From: Lepisosteus oculatus | Lineage: Eukaryota; Chordata; Actinopteri; Semionotiformes; Lepisosteidae | DNA: 64,000 nucleotides | Reading direction: 5' to 3' | NCBI RefSeq assembly: GCF_040954835.1 | Contig: NC_090706.1 | Coordinates: forward strand, 33,737,148 to 33,801,147 | Shown: positions 25,530 through 37,000 of the stretch, piece by piece | How the letters are laid out: every line of letters starts with the position of its first letter | How positions within the stretch are numbered: position 1 is the stretch's first letter | Made by a program: the position numbers and the translations under genes | The notes under the pieces: generated by a model | What the model was told of the DNA's origin: nothing | The model's database searches: none | What the model saw: only the letters and a program-made list of their open reading frames with translations

Positions 25530-28500
25530 TCAAGAACAATCTTCAACATCCTATGAAATTATAGCAAAGAAAACTGAATTAGTAGAGACATAAACAGTTT
25601 TCTCAAGACAGAGGCTTTGTCAAAATGAAGATTTACTTGAGACTACAATGTTCTTTGAGATTTGTAATCTGTGGCTCAGAAGCAGATCATAAATAATTAA
25701 GTAAACACATTGAGACTGGAACAATTTGACATAATGTTATATACTGTAATATTAATAAAGAAATGAGTACGTGAAAATCTAAGTTTGTAGTAATTTCACT
25801 GTACTTTACTGTATATATTTAATTTGTTAAAAGTTTTACACCTAAGAACTAAATACTGAGCACTTAACGTTTTAGTACTTACTGTATCCCAGTTATCTTC
25901 AGTTGCCAACTTATTAATACCTTCAAAAGAATTTAGTCTTACAAGGATCCTGTTGTTCATGAAAGTCAAAGCATCGATTCTCTTCTGCAATAGTGAGACA
26001 TGCTCAGCCAGCCTCCAGAAAAAAAAATGCAATACAAGCTTTTAATTAAAAACAAAAGTTACAAACAATAGGACACTCCACCCATCAAGTTTGATTGGCT
26101 TCTATTAAGTGTACCACAGGTACTTTTAATTAAGACAAGGATACCTGCCAGTCATTTTCTGAAGGACACCCTGGTATCAGCTTTAATAATAATAATATTC
26201 CATACTCCCATAACCCTCTGTTAACATACGTGGATTAAACATGCATTATTTTGCATTGTAATTTGTTGATCTTCAACATCTATCCATCCATTCACTTTCT
26301 AACTCCTTTATCCATTCTTAAATCTTAAATCTTGATCTTAATCTCAATACAGGGTCACAGGGGAGCCAGAGCCTATCCCAGCAAGGCAGGATTTTCTTTC
26401 CTATCAAAATAAACTTTATTTCACACAAAACATCTCCCAATCAGTACACATTCTAGCAATACATTACACTCTAATCAATTCAAAAACCTTCTTTATTGGA
26501 TAATTGTCCTTTATCAACCAATCAGAGCAAGTGGATGTTGGAGCTGGATTTGCCCTGGAAGTCCCTCCAAACCCTACCGCTTAGCTTCTATCCATGCCTT
26601 TTCCCTGTCCCGGCTCTAGCTGAGCACCGCTCCCACTCCCAGGAGTTGCGAACACCCTGGATGGGACACCAGCCCATCACAGGGCAGACGGACAAAAACA
26701 CACTCACACCGGGGTCAATTTTCCCAAAAGCCAACTAACCTACCAGTATATCTTTGGACCCTGGGATGAAACCAGAGCACCAGCAGGAAACCCATGCAAA
26801 CACAGAAAAACACCATACAGATAGTACCCCAGGAATTGAACTCAGGGCCCCAAAGATGTGAGGGCCACTGTGCCACCCTTGTTCCAACCAAATCTTGAAT
26901 AAACGTTTTCATCCTACATAAGAAATAACAAGGGAATGCTGTTTGTTTTTTCATTTCATTCAGTATAATCTGAGAAATATATTTTTGATGTTAATTTTCA
27001 ATGTCTATTAATTTTTGTTTTACTCCATCCACATTGATATCAATTACTTTTTTATAACTTTTAGACTAAAGCTGACTTCATAATGAAGACTGTGACTACA
27101 AAATGAATTCAATCTAAAACGTAAAATGTTTTATCCCACTGTAAAGGGCTATCTGTTTATTTTAGATCAATAAAGTATTTGTTAAAAGGAAAAAATAGTT
27201 AATTAATTTGACAGATGGAACATCTTTTTATTCTTTGAGGAGTGTTTTTTCCACATGCTGTAGTCAGCACAGAACCTCACAGAATAAGGAGTAATAAGTA
27301 AAAGAAACAGAATAATTAACATACTGTTGATATTCCTGGCGTGGAACATACAGAGACATAAACTCTTCTCCTTTGTCAAGATGAGTGGAGTTCAGTACTC
27401 TTTCCTGTGCACAGAAAGGATGTAAGACACTGATTCAGAAAAAAAAGCATGGGACGTCTCATTTCATACTAAAAATGGCAAAGCATCCTTTGAAATCAAA
27501 GCATATTAAAGCACTTTCAATTACCATATTGTATGAAAATTTTTTGGTTAAGATTAGAAATTTTATTAATGTAATTTACTCGAGTGCTGTGAACCTGGTT
27601 TCACCACTTATATATGCGCATTAAATGGTTTGTAACATAACGCAGAATTAGAAGAAGAATTGGAATCTGATACTTGCAATTCTGGTCTGAATTTCCACTT
27701 GTGCTCTGAACAGAATTACCTTTAAAACCATTCCTGGATTTTGCTGAATACCAAAAACCAAAACAAATCACATTAGGACAGGTTAGGCCACAATAATAAT
27801 GAAATGGCATTGCAGTTACAGAACTCATTTCTCCCCAGCAGAAATGACAGGAGAAATACCAAAACAACTATAAGACCCCATTTCATCTGTAACGGAGTGT
27901 AGGTGTAAATATTAAACATTGTCAGCATAATAAGCAGTTATATTCATATATGTCACAAACTTTAATGCAAAAAGATGCACTGCCAATATACTATTATCTC
28001 AAGAACATCAATACTTCATTAAAAAGCCAGTTTCCTCATACATGCTCATTTCAGAGTAGTGATGACATGCTTATACCTTCTGCCTCTCCAGGTCCCATCC
28101 CATTATTTGTTCTTCTTCTCTTTCCTCTCTTGTAATATCTGTATTGCTTTCTGTACCAAATGCTGTGAAGTGTTCTTCAGTTTCTACTTGGCTATAAATA
28201 TTTTTAGGACAGAAGAAATTCTTGTGGTAAATGAAAGAGGGTAACAAATCTCTCTCTCTCCATCATTTAAGTGTAGGCAGGCAATGTTACCTATGCAGTT
28301 TCCAAAATTCATAAACACAAAATCCAGCAATAAAGACTTTAGCTTGCTAAAGTTAAAAACCCAGCACATTATGTGTATGGTGTATAATAAAAAAAAAATT
28401 CACCCCCTTATCTTGTAATTACGAATTATCTCATAATTATGAGATAGCATTGCTTACGTCAGTGTATGTATAACCTATTATGTTGTGCACTGAACACTTG

Positions 28501-31500
28501 TGGAAGTTGTGGTGAACTTGGCTGGCACTTTCGGTTTAATGATTATGTCCAGTGCTGCAGAATTTGTACAGACCTCGACTGGGGTTTAGCCAAAACGAAA
28601 TCTTGCCATTTTTGGCAAATATGAACAGAATCATTACAGGCATGAGGACCAGTTTTGTAGGATTTAGAGATCAAAGCAGTGATGTTTCCGTTGCGAACAG
28701 TTACACGTGCAGTCACTTCCACTGCTTAAAACCGTAAGTCCGCACGTAGAGATATACGTGTTGTAACGGACACGGCCGAGATTACAGGCTGTGAAAGCCG
28801 GTTGCTAGCGCGGTGACGTCACCGCCCTTCCCTGTGAACAGCAGGGACCTCAGCCGCCGAGAGATTTTTGTTCTCCCCCCCCCCCCACTCCTACGGCAGG
28901 CGATGCGACGCGCCGGTTGGAGTACTCTCAGTCACAGTTAATGGCAATGTCAGCTCAAAGATTTGGTTCAAACCACCAAATGGAGACTAGTGTGCCGACA
29001 AGCAGACCCTGCTGATGCGGGATTAACGCTAGGAAAGAGAGATACTACAAGTGCAAGGTGGAGTGGACGCCAGTTAATCACCGGGCACACACAGACAAAC
29101 ATACACACACACTCAAACCAGGGCCGATTTTCTCAGAAGCCAATTAACCTACCAGTATGTCTTTGGTCTGTGGGAGGAAACCTAAGAACCTGAAGGAAAC
29201 CCACACAAGCATGGAGAGAACGTAAGATAGCGCCCCAGGAATTGAACACAGGGCCTCTAAACACTAACCACTGTACCACTGTGTTGCTCCAAAGTATGTG
29301 CCACAGGTTCAAAATACTTTCAGTTATATCCATCTAATGTTATGCCACACAGTGGACAGAAAACCATCTCCACAAGAAGAGAATCTTGCTCACTTTGTTG
29401 TACCTATCTGGACTGTGTTTAAGGTGATTCCCTCTCCAGCTTCATGGTTACAGTCAGTGGTCCTCCCCTGCAGCTTCTTCCTGAAGTTCAGTTTAACAAG
29501 GGCTTTACCACAGGCCTGAAATGTGATAACATTTGATCCTTTTAAAATTCAATTCATTTTTCAAATAATTAATATTTCAATACCATTCACTATGTTTTAT
29601 TATAAAGAAAGAATTTTGTAAGGGGAAGGGAAACAATCTAAAAAAATAAATAAAAAAAAGCATTGCTTGTCTAATATTAAGAAAGTCTTTCTTCTTTAAA
29701 AAATGGTGTGTATATTTCTTATCCAATTCTGAAACAGCTTTAATGCACACACTAATTAATGTAATTACAGCAGGGACATTAGTCAAGCAAATATTCAATG
29801 ACTGAAAGGAAATGTTTTGTACAAAACCGCATACCTTCTTTATAAAATCAGTAACTTCAAACTCTGCATTCTGGATGGACTGGTCTAATTTTACTTCAGA
29901 ATATGTGTCATTGATAATGGCTAAAAACATGTTCTAGAATGAAGAAAGAAATGTTATACTCGATCTAATTTGGATGTCATAAGGGTTATTTTTCAGTTCA
30001 TGTGCACTAAACATACAAGGAATACATTTCTGTAATATTAAACTAAGAAACATTAAATATGTATTATAAACACATGGGATTCCATTACTCTTGTCTAAAA
30101 TACAAAAAAAACATTTTTTCTACAGTATATTAGGGAGGGACAGTATGACTTGTAATCTAAACTAAAACTACATTTGTGTTAAAAGTCAAGTTTTATCAAG
30201 TACCTAACTACTATAGATTTACATTTTACACATAACAAAATGTTAAATTTAATTAAACTAAATACCAAAAGTATAAAAAATACAAAAAACACGAAAGTGG
30301 TAAAATAAATTGGCCCAAGAATCCGGTTTGAGTGCTCAATCTCATTGAAGTTAATGTCTCCAAGGATTATTCGAAACTGGGTAAACCTGGAAAAAAAGAC
30401 CCAAAGAACCTCATTTTAAGGACAAAGCAGGGTTTTTTTTTATAAATTCTTCAAACTAATATTCATTCTGTTAATAGGCATTATAAAAAAAGACTTGCTT
30501 ATTTGTAACTATGATTTTTGTGAATGTAATTAGATAATTATAGAAAATTAAAGGAACATTATGTGCCACAAAATGCTCTTATGGGGTTATATAGTTGCAC
30601 ACACAGCACCTCTGTTGTGCTGCTGTCCTCTTGAAAACTGTGTACTAATAAGCTGATTAGAGGAAACAGACCATAAAGCAAGTATTTAATACAGAGTACG
30701 GGAAGCAAGGAGGTAAAGGAAAGTATTTTTTGTACCTACACACAGTTTTTAAAAGTTGAAAAATTCTCCACTTGGGAACCAAAGAGGAGATATGCTAGCT
30801 GAGCATAAGCAAAGAAAATGATGAAAAACATAACTGCAAATCCAATAACATCTTTAGCGCAGTGGGACAAAGTAGAGGTCAGTGTATTCATTGTCTTGTT
30901 GAAGTTTATATATTTGAATACCTGAAACAACAAAAAGACAGCTTTAGTAATAAACATCTGCAACAATAAACAGCATTCAGTTATCTAATCCTGACATCAA
31001 AATCGATTATTCAAAAGTAGAAGTAACTGGGGGTATTTGAAAAATATGTTGTAATGATTTAAACTGGAATCAGTGAAAAATCACTTTTAAAAAGCAATAG
31101 AAACTGATATGGTTTCTTATTTACTGTGTCGTTAACACAAGAAGGAGAGAAACTATAAAAAATCTTTAAGGAAGTACCATACTAACCTTTACCCAGCAAA
31201 TGAACACATTGACAGCAATCATGTTATTGTATTGAGTCTGCCAGAAAGCTAGAAAGTGAAAATCAGGATACTTCTGTGGATTCTCCTGTAGGCTCTCAAG
31301 CAAGGTATGCACCTCAGAAGTACGGTAAACATTGAAAGAGATTGCTACAACAGACATCTATCGAACAGGAAAAGACGAACAGGCATTACGATATATCTGA
31401 AACAATAACAACTTGAAAAAGGGGCTCTAAAGTGAATGCAAAATTATCTTGACTGTCCCCTAGTGTTTAGAAAAAAACATACATTCGAGTAGCACAGCAT

Positions 31501-34500
31501 TTTTAATTCATACAGTTTAAGAATTTTCCCAATTTTATCAAAGATTGTAAAATGACATTGTCTATCTTGAATCTGTCTGTAAGTCTTGAATCAACATAAC
31601 AAGACTACAGAGCGTCTTCTTAAGATTTCTCGTGGTATAGAAGCAATGGAGACCAGATGCAAAGAGTTAATCTCTCACTTCTAGTGCTAAAACTAACTAG
31701 ATTGTTATTCTTCCAAACCTTTCATGTTTCCTCTGAATCAGATTTAAAACTATTTTGTAGAGAAACAATTTGACAAGTTAGTCATAATCAAAACAGTTTA
31801 TCTTACTTACCACAATTAATATCAATTCTAAGCAATTCCAAAATTCAATGAAGTAAGAACATCTCTTCTGATAAAGTTCCACACATTCTTGGAATCCGAA
31901 AGCAATAATGAAAAGGCAGAAAACTACCTCGCATAACGCAAGGACGTAATCCACACTGGAGACATAGCGCAAGAGCTTAACAGAGTAAAACTGCCAAGAC
32001 GTTAAGACACCTCCAGTGGCGGGAAGCTCTGCCACTAACCTAGAAAACAAGCAAGACATTACAGCTTACAACACTTACAACTGCTTACAATAATAGGTAC
32101 ATCAATACCCCTGTACTGCACAAATGCTTTTCCCATTCGGAACAAAGTCTGGGCAATACATAGTCTGTTCTACCGCGTTTAACAAATAAGAGTTACTGTA
32201 AGACAGTTTGACAAATACTAGTTCTCACAACACTAAGCTCTGGTAGGAGATAAAAGGAAAAGGTTTTTTTTAGCATTACTGAAGACAAAAGGCTACTATC
32301 ACATATTGTCCCCCAGGCTACTGCTTGAACTTTTGCTACAAACGCATCTGTGGTGTTCGGTGAAAACACTGCAATCTGCTTTCCTCTAAAGGGTCAACTA
32401 CATTATTAAATCTACATGTTTAAACAGCTGATGGTGGCAATGAATACATATACTTTCATGTAATCAGAATGTGGAATAAAATACCAATGAGGAGACTCAT
32501 AATGATGACATTTTAAAGTCACTTTGCAATCCCTGTTGAACACAAAAGGTACTGGAAGCTTTGTTCACATATACCTGACCACACAGAAGAGGTTAATGTT
32601 GCTGTTGTATACAGAGAAGTCTATAAAGACAGCCCTGCTGCCTCTTGTCAGCCACCGGTTGCTCCTGAGAGTTCTGATCTTGTCTGCATTCTTCTCCTTT
32701 GCTTTCTCAAGGTCCAAGTAAAATCCTCCTCCACTGTATGTAGACACCCAACCCCAGTGGATGTCCACGACAGAGCTTGGAGGAGAGTAGATCCAGCTAA
32801 ATTGGGTTTTAACAGAAGGAAATATAAAAGATAAAAATTACTGTGATTATTCAACATCACCTAAGGAGCAACACTTTTGGTGTTGAGTGTTCTATGAACA
32901 GCATAGTTTTTGCTGAGAGTTCAAACCTACAGAGATCATATTTTATCCACAGCATTGGCAAATGCTAATAACAACAAAAAGAAAAAATACTTAATTGAAT
33001 TCATTAAAATCCTGAAGTGCTTTACAAGAATTTGCTGGAAACTCACATGTGTGAAGTGCAAATTTGTTTTTCCCATTTAATTTAGGGAGAACTTTCGGGA
33101 GGCCTGATTTCCAAAGCCCACAGTGGACTTTTTGCCAGAACACTAATGTTAACACCCCTACTCTTTCGAACAACGCCATGGGATGTCTAATGTCTAAGCA
33201 CTCAGGATCTTGAATTAACATTACACTTAAAGGACAGCATTAAAGGGTAACTGCAGTCCCAGTTTCTCAGACTGGGAATGAAATCTCAGTAACACAATAA
33301 ATTAATTGATGGTATCTCAAAAAATTTTACAAACTCTGAATTAAGCACAAAATCGTGAACTTGTGAAAGTACTGTATGATCACCATGTTATCGCAAACTG
33401 CTGGTCTCACCACAGCTAAGAGTGAGAGTATGCAAAATTTGTGACTTGAACTGACCCTTCCTGCTCACTAGTCACTGTAATGATTAATGTAATGTGATGT
33501 ACAAGCAAATAAGTACAGGCTGTGCAGTAGACATTTTACCACAGAAATGTTCATATGTGATCTACATGCAGAGTTAAGAAGTAAGTAGACTTTGTTGGTA
33601 AAACCGTCTCAAAGTCGAGAGCAATATTTCTGTTGGATTAAAAGAGATGTATTCACAAGACTGCTTGTTTAAAACGTGAAAGGGCTTCTTCATCTCACTG
33701 GACATTTTGTTGCCTCATTCCAAATCACAGACAATGGTGGCAATGTTGCGCTGCGCTTACCTGGAAATGTAATCTATTTTGTGATGGAAATTGGAGGTTT
33801 TATTGTTAATCTGTACATTTTACTTTCACTGTGGATTGAAATGCACTATCAATGTTGATTCAGTCTAACACTGAAATATACAAATAGTGCTGCAGATCCC
33901 CTTTAAATACAGCAGCATCATAGTCACCATACTGGGGCTCTGCTTTTTCTGGACCTAAGGCAAGAGTGGCACCTACTGGTCTATCAACACTCCTATACAA
34001 CTGCAACATTTTCAACAGTTTCATTAACATCAGTAACAGGCAAAAGCCTTTAGAATTGTACTATTAATCATTTAAAAGGAATGATTCTTTGGATAATAAA
34101 TACTGACATTGTAACAGTAAGCATTAAGTTTTCAGTTGGATTACAAAGACAGGTGTCTGATCATGACCTCAGTAATTTTAAAATAAACAATTGTATTCCA
34201 TTTCTAAACTCAATTACAATACGGAGACAGTGTTTAATATGACTACTGAACTTAGAACCATGCCATATACCGTACAGACATGGTTCTAGCATTGGGTGGG
34301 GAAAACAAAACTCACGCCGTGCTATTCATTGGCCCAAAAGATGCAGTATCTTCTTTAAGTGTTAAATATGCATCGTAACATTCCATTTCAAAAGCAAATG
34401 ACCCATGCACAGAACAGGACGTGTTAGTCACTTTAACTTGTCTGATTCTTGGAACACCTAACAATACGTTTTCGAAATAGATAAAGCTTTCATTTTCATC

Positions 34501-35883
34501 CAGGCTCTTCTTTGGGAATCTATCGTTCCAGTAAAGATTTTCCAGCAAAGGTCCTTCCAAATACTAAAAAATAAAACATGCATGCAAACATTAAGGAATT
34601 AAGATAAAATTCAGAAATACCTTTTATTTCACTCACTGCTCAAGCCCGGTACATGTAGGCAGGGCATAGGGGGAATTGTCAGATTCCCTGGGATTCAATG
34701 ATCAGTACCCACAAAGTTACTAATATGATAAAAGCATTAGTAATCTAACTAAATTAAAACACATTAGCAATGTAAAAAAATCTTTCTATATATTCTCTAC
34801 TGATGAATACACACTTCTCTTAACAAAACCAGAAATACATGGGGTTTTGAAACTGTTTCATTTCCTTTATAATGTTTTTTGGGTAGACAAGCTGAAACTA
34901 CATGACAGATTGAAGTGCAATTAGGCATGTAGTTCTGTCTGTGGAGGCTGAAACTGGACATTCAGAAAGAAAGTGGCTCAAGAAAAAAAGGAGGTATCTG
35001 GCAGCAGTAGTTTTGGTTTCTCACCAATGTTCACTAAAAACACAGATGGCGGTGCCAGAAACAAGGTGTGAACTCCTAAACTGCCTGCAAAATCCAGCAC
35101 AGGTAAATATGAAAATATATGTAAATAGTTATACAGGTTCAAAATTCCTACCTTCCAAATATCGTCCACAGTCCTAAGAGATCTGAAAGTTATATCTCCT
35201 CCTGAGATGAAACTTTCCAAAAACAGCCTGGACATCACTTTAGTATGGAAATACATATCTGTGCTTACCTGACCAAATGTTACTGCAATAAACAGAAAAG
35301 CTTAAAGGTCATTTCAAACATACAGCTGTCAGGAATGGGTTGTACAGTAACTTTATTGTGATAGACCTAAATTTGTTATATTAAAAGTAGTTTTCTTGTT
35401 ATTACTAAATTGCAAACTATCTTTTCTGATGCACATAATGGATATCTTCCTCAATGGTGTCCGCAAATACAGTTTTATGTTTGTCCTTCCATTGCAGTAT
35501 TGGAATCCCAGCCATTTCCTGTGTAGTGTTTTCTTTTTCATATGCCAGACTAACCTGGTAAATCATACAAGCAGTTTCTGAATTTCCTTCCCCAAAAAAC
35601 AATCCAAAAAATTCCAAGTTTCTTTACATTTGGATCCCGCAAAGACAAAAATAATACTGGGTGTTTAGAAACCAGCTAGTGTCACACACCGTTCCTAAAC
35701 ACATACAAGTAAGAAAATCATAAGATTTAAATTCACCCACTGCTTGACTAAACTTTGAAAACCTTTAAGTCTCCGAAATCTCATGTTACTTACAAATGCA
35801 GAGGTTTATGAGAAAGACTGCATAGATAAGCAACTCCCTCAGTGTTGTCTTGATACGCAGGTCTCTGCTTCGAAAATCAGGTT
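25530..35883 (-). CDS. pkd2l2: Polycystin-2-like 2 (PKD2L2), TRPP-type channel
   Basis: A polycystin-2 family cation channel; 14 coding exons, about 647 aa resolved (human about 613-624). Exons: 35883-35794, 35282-35152, 34563-34316, 32796-32575, 32039-31811, 31357-31187, 30921-30740, 30386-30266, 29933-29835, 29515-29404, 28186-28077, 27404-27325, 26012-25883, 25550-25530; all phases agree. The first resolved exon enters in phase 1, so a short initiating exon is missing. S1 is in [13 protein letters not shown]. The extracellular polycystin domain follows ([62 protein letters not shown]). S2-S5 lie in 32039-30740, with the pore motif ILGDINF and S6 [25 protein letters not shown] spread over 30386-29835. 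The tail ends in a heptad-like coiled coil ([15 protein letters not shown]). PKD2L2 is chosen over PKD2/PKD2L1 by the lack of long N-terminal and EF-hand regions and by its 5q31-type neighbours. The 21-bp last exon is the least certain part. Confidence 0.93.
26279..26880 (-). mobile_element. Fish SINE (HE1/V-SINE-like), copy 2, interrupted
   Basis: Same family and orientation as 24336-24642, located in a pkd2l2 intron between the last two long exons. The left part (26279-26390, CATCCATTCACTTTCTAAC, AGGGTCACAGGGGAGCCAGA) is separated from the right part (about 26650-26880, CCAGCCCATCACAGGGCAG onward) by about 260 bp of unrelated sequence, consistent with a later insertion or internal divergence. 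Confidence 0.75.
28427..28446. repeat. 20-bp perfect palindrome
   Basis: A perfect inverted repeat centred on AATT (arms TATCTCATAA / TTATGAGATA), preceded by a near-copy (TTATCTTGTAATTACGA). Such alternating TAATTACGAGATAA-type sequence is common in fish DNA-transposon remnants. It lies in the pkd2l2 intron left of exon 29515-29404. Confidence 0.7.
28740..28960. promoter_or_regulatory. CpG-rich patch with palindromic CRE inside pkd2l2 intron
   Basis: About 200 bp of high GC and CpG density in an AT-rich intron. It contains a full cAMP-response element TGACGTCA (28814-28821) within the 12-bp palindrome GGTGACGTCACC, then a C(n) tract near 28877-28887 and several CG dinucleotides (GCGACGCGCCGG). 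It starts near TGTAACGGACACGG, a phrase reminiscent of an LTR edge, so it could be an old LTR promoter or an internal CpG-island promoter. Confidence 0.45.
29060..29290 (-). mobile_element. Fish SINE (HE1/V-SINE-like), copy 3
   Basis: The best-preserved of three copies: CACCGGGCACACACAGACA, then the block with GCCAATTAACCTACCAG, ATGTCTTTGG, GTGGGAGGAAACC, GGAAACCCACAC, AGGAATTGAACACAGGGC, and CACTAACCACTGTACCACTG. Same orientation as the other two copies. It lies only about 115 bp from pkd2l2 exon 29515-29404. Confidence 0.8.
33240..33906. mobile_element. TTAA-flanked MITE, copy B
   Basis: A 667-bp relative of 12128-12937, with TTAA at both ends and inverted termini TTAAAGGG...CTGCAG and CTGCAG...CCCCTTTAA. 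Internal landmarks shared with copy A: GAATTAAGCACAAAATCGTG, CTGCTCACTAGTCACTGTAA, GGATTAAAAGAGATGT, TTTACTTTxACTGTG. It lies in the pkd2l2 intron between exons 34563-34316 and 32796-32575 and is non-coding. Confidence 0.82.
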
Positions 35884-37000
35884 CTGCAAAACAAGCACAA
35901 CTGCCTCTGCTATAAACTGATACAAACCATTTCACATTTACTACATTTATCCTCCTCATATATGGCCTGCGTATCGAAGCGTATCAAAGCACGACGACAT
36001 ATTTAATCCGTGCAAGTTCATAATAATTAGCTGATATCAAAAGCGTGTAACGGCCAAAGTCAGCTGTCTCACAGTTAAGCATAAAAATATTTTCATACTT
36101 TAATGTTATGTTCCTTAACAGCTACACAATTGACTAATGTTGTTGCGGTTTGTGAACCAACATTACCATCTGTTAATTCGGTGCTGGTGTTACTTTCATC
36201 CTTTTGTTTTATATGAAAAGGATTACACAAGACACGGTGTCTGTCTGCGCACATATTTATAGTCAAATCTGTTTTTTAATAATGTCTCGGTTTTTCATTG
36301 AAAGAGTTGCATTTCAAATTTCTAAACGAATTTCCCAAGCGTTCTAAGCAGGACGCGCGCCAAATAAAATAAACCACATATTAAGCAAATTTACGTATTG
36401 TGCCTTAAATTTATCATCTGTATTAAATAAACCGGAGACTACGTAGTTACGTAGGTCTTGACATACAGCCTAATACGCTCATAAATCATGTATATATCGA
36501 TTCAAATATGCTTACAATATGTTAGATTATTCAGGAGGTTATTTTTTAACAAACTAAAACACACTTTTTTTTATTCTGGATTCTCCCAGCCCTAGGGAAT
36601 CAGTGGTTAGTTATTGCAACAAATTACAGTATCTTTTTTGGGAAAGACCAATGTGAAAGAAGGAGAAGCTCTATGGTCCCTCCCCCCCTTAAGGGTTCGC
36701 TTTCTTGAAACTGCACCGTGGTTCGCCATTTTGGCTCCACATTTTAAGTAGTTTAGGACAGATGTTTGATACATATTTGAGCCACAATGAAGTCAGTGGC
36801 ACGCTTCTTCCATCTTCCTAGCCGGGGAAATCTCGTGACTACCTCAGGTTACATTGCTCGTGAAACCGGCAAGTAGGGGGTTTCCTCTCTGATGTAATCG
36901 CAATGGAGCCGGACTAAATTTTGCGAATATTTTCTATATAAGTATATACCACATTAATTGCTTTTATTTTGACGGATTTGCCATTTGCAGTACAAACGTA
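35884..37000. promoter_or_regulatory. Divergent promoter region between pkd2l2 (-) and dele1 (+)
   Basis: The two genes are head to head, with about 1.1 kb between the second pkd2l2 exon and the dele1 ATG, so regulatory DNA is probably shared. The missing pkd2l2 start exon must lie here. One weak candidate is a minus-strand ATG at 36727-36729 with a phase-1 GT four codons later, but the donor is poor. On the dele1 side a good acceptor (TTTGCAG, ending 36990) precedes the dele1 ATG by 10 nt, so dele1 may have an upstream 5' UTR exon. No TATA box is evident. Confidence 0.55.
36787..36917 (+). promoter_or_regulatory. Upstream start codons before dele1 (possible uORFs)
   Basis: Between the promoter region and the dele1 ATG (37001) the plus strand holds an ATG opening a 29-codon frame (36787-36876), a minimal start-stop ATGTAA (36892-36897) and a 4-codon frame MEPD-stop (36903-36917). 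If included in the dele1 5' UTR they could govern translation. Whether they are transcribed is not known, and a splice acceptor at 36990 could remove them. Confidence 0.35.
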
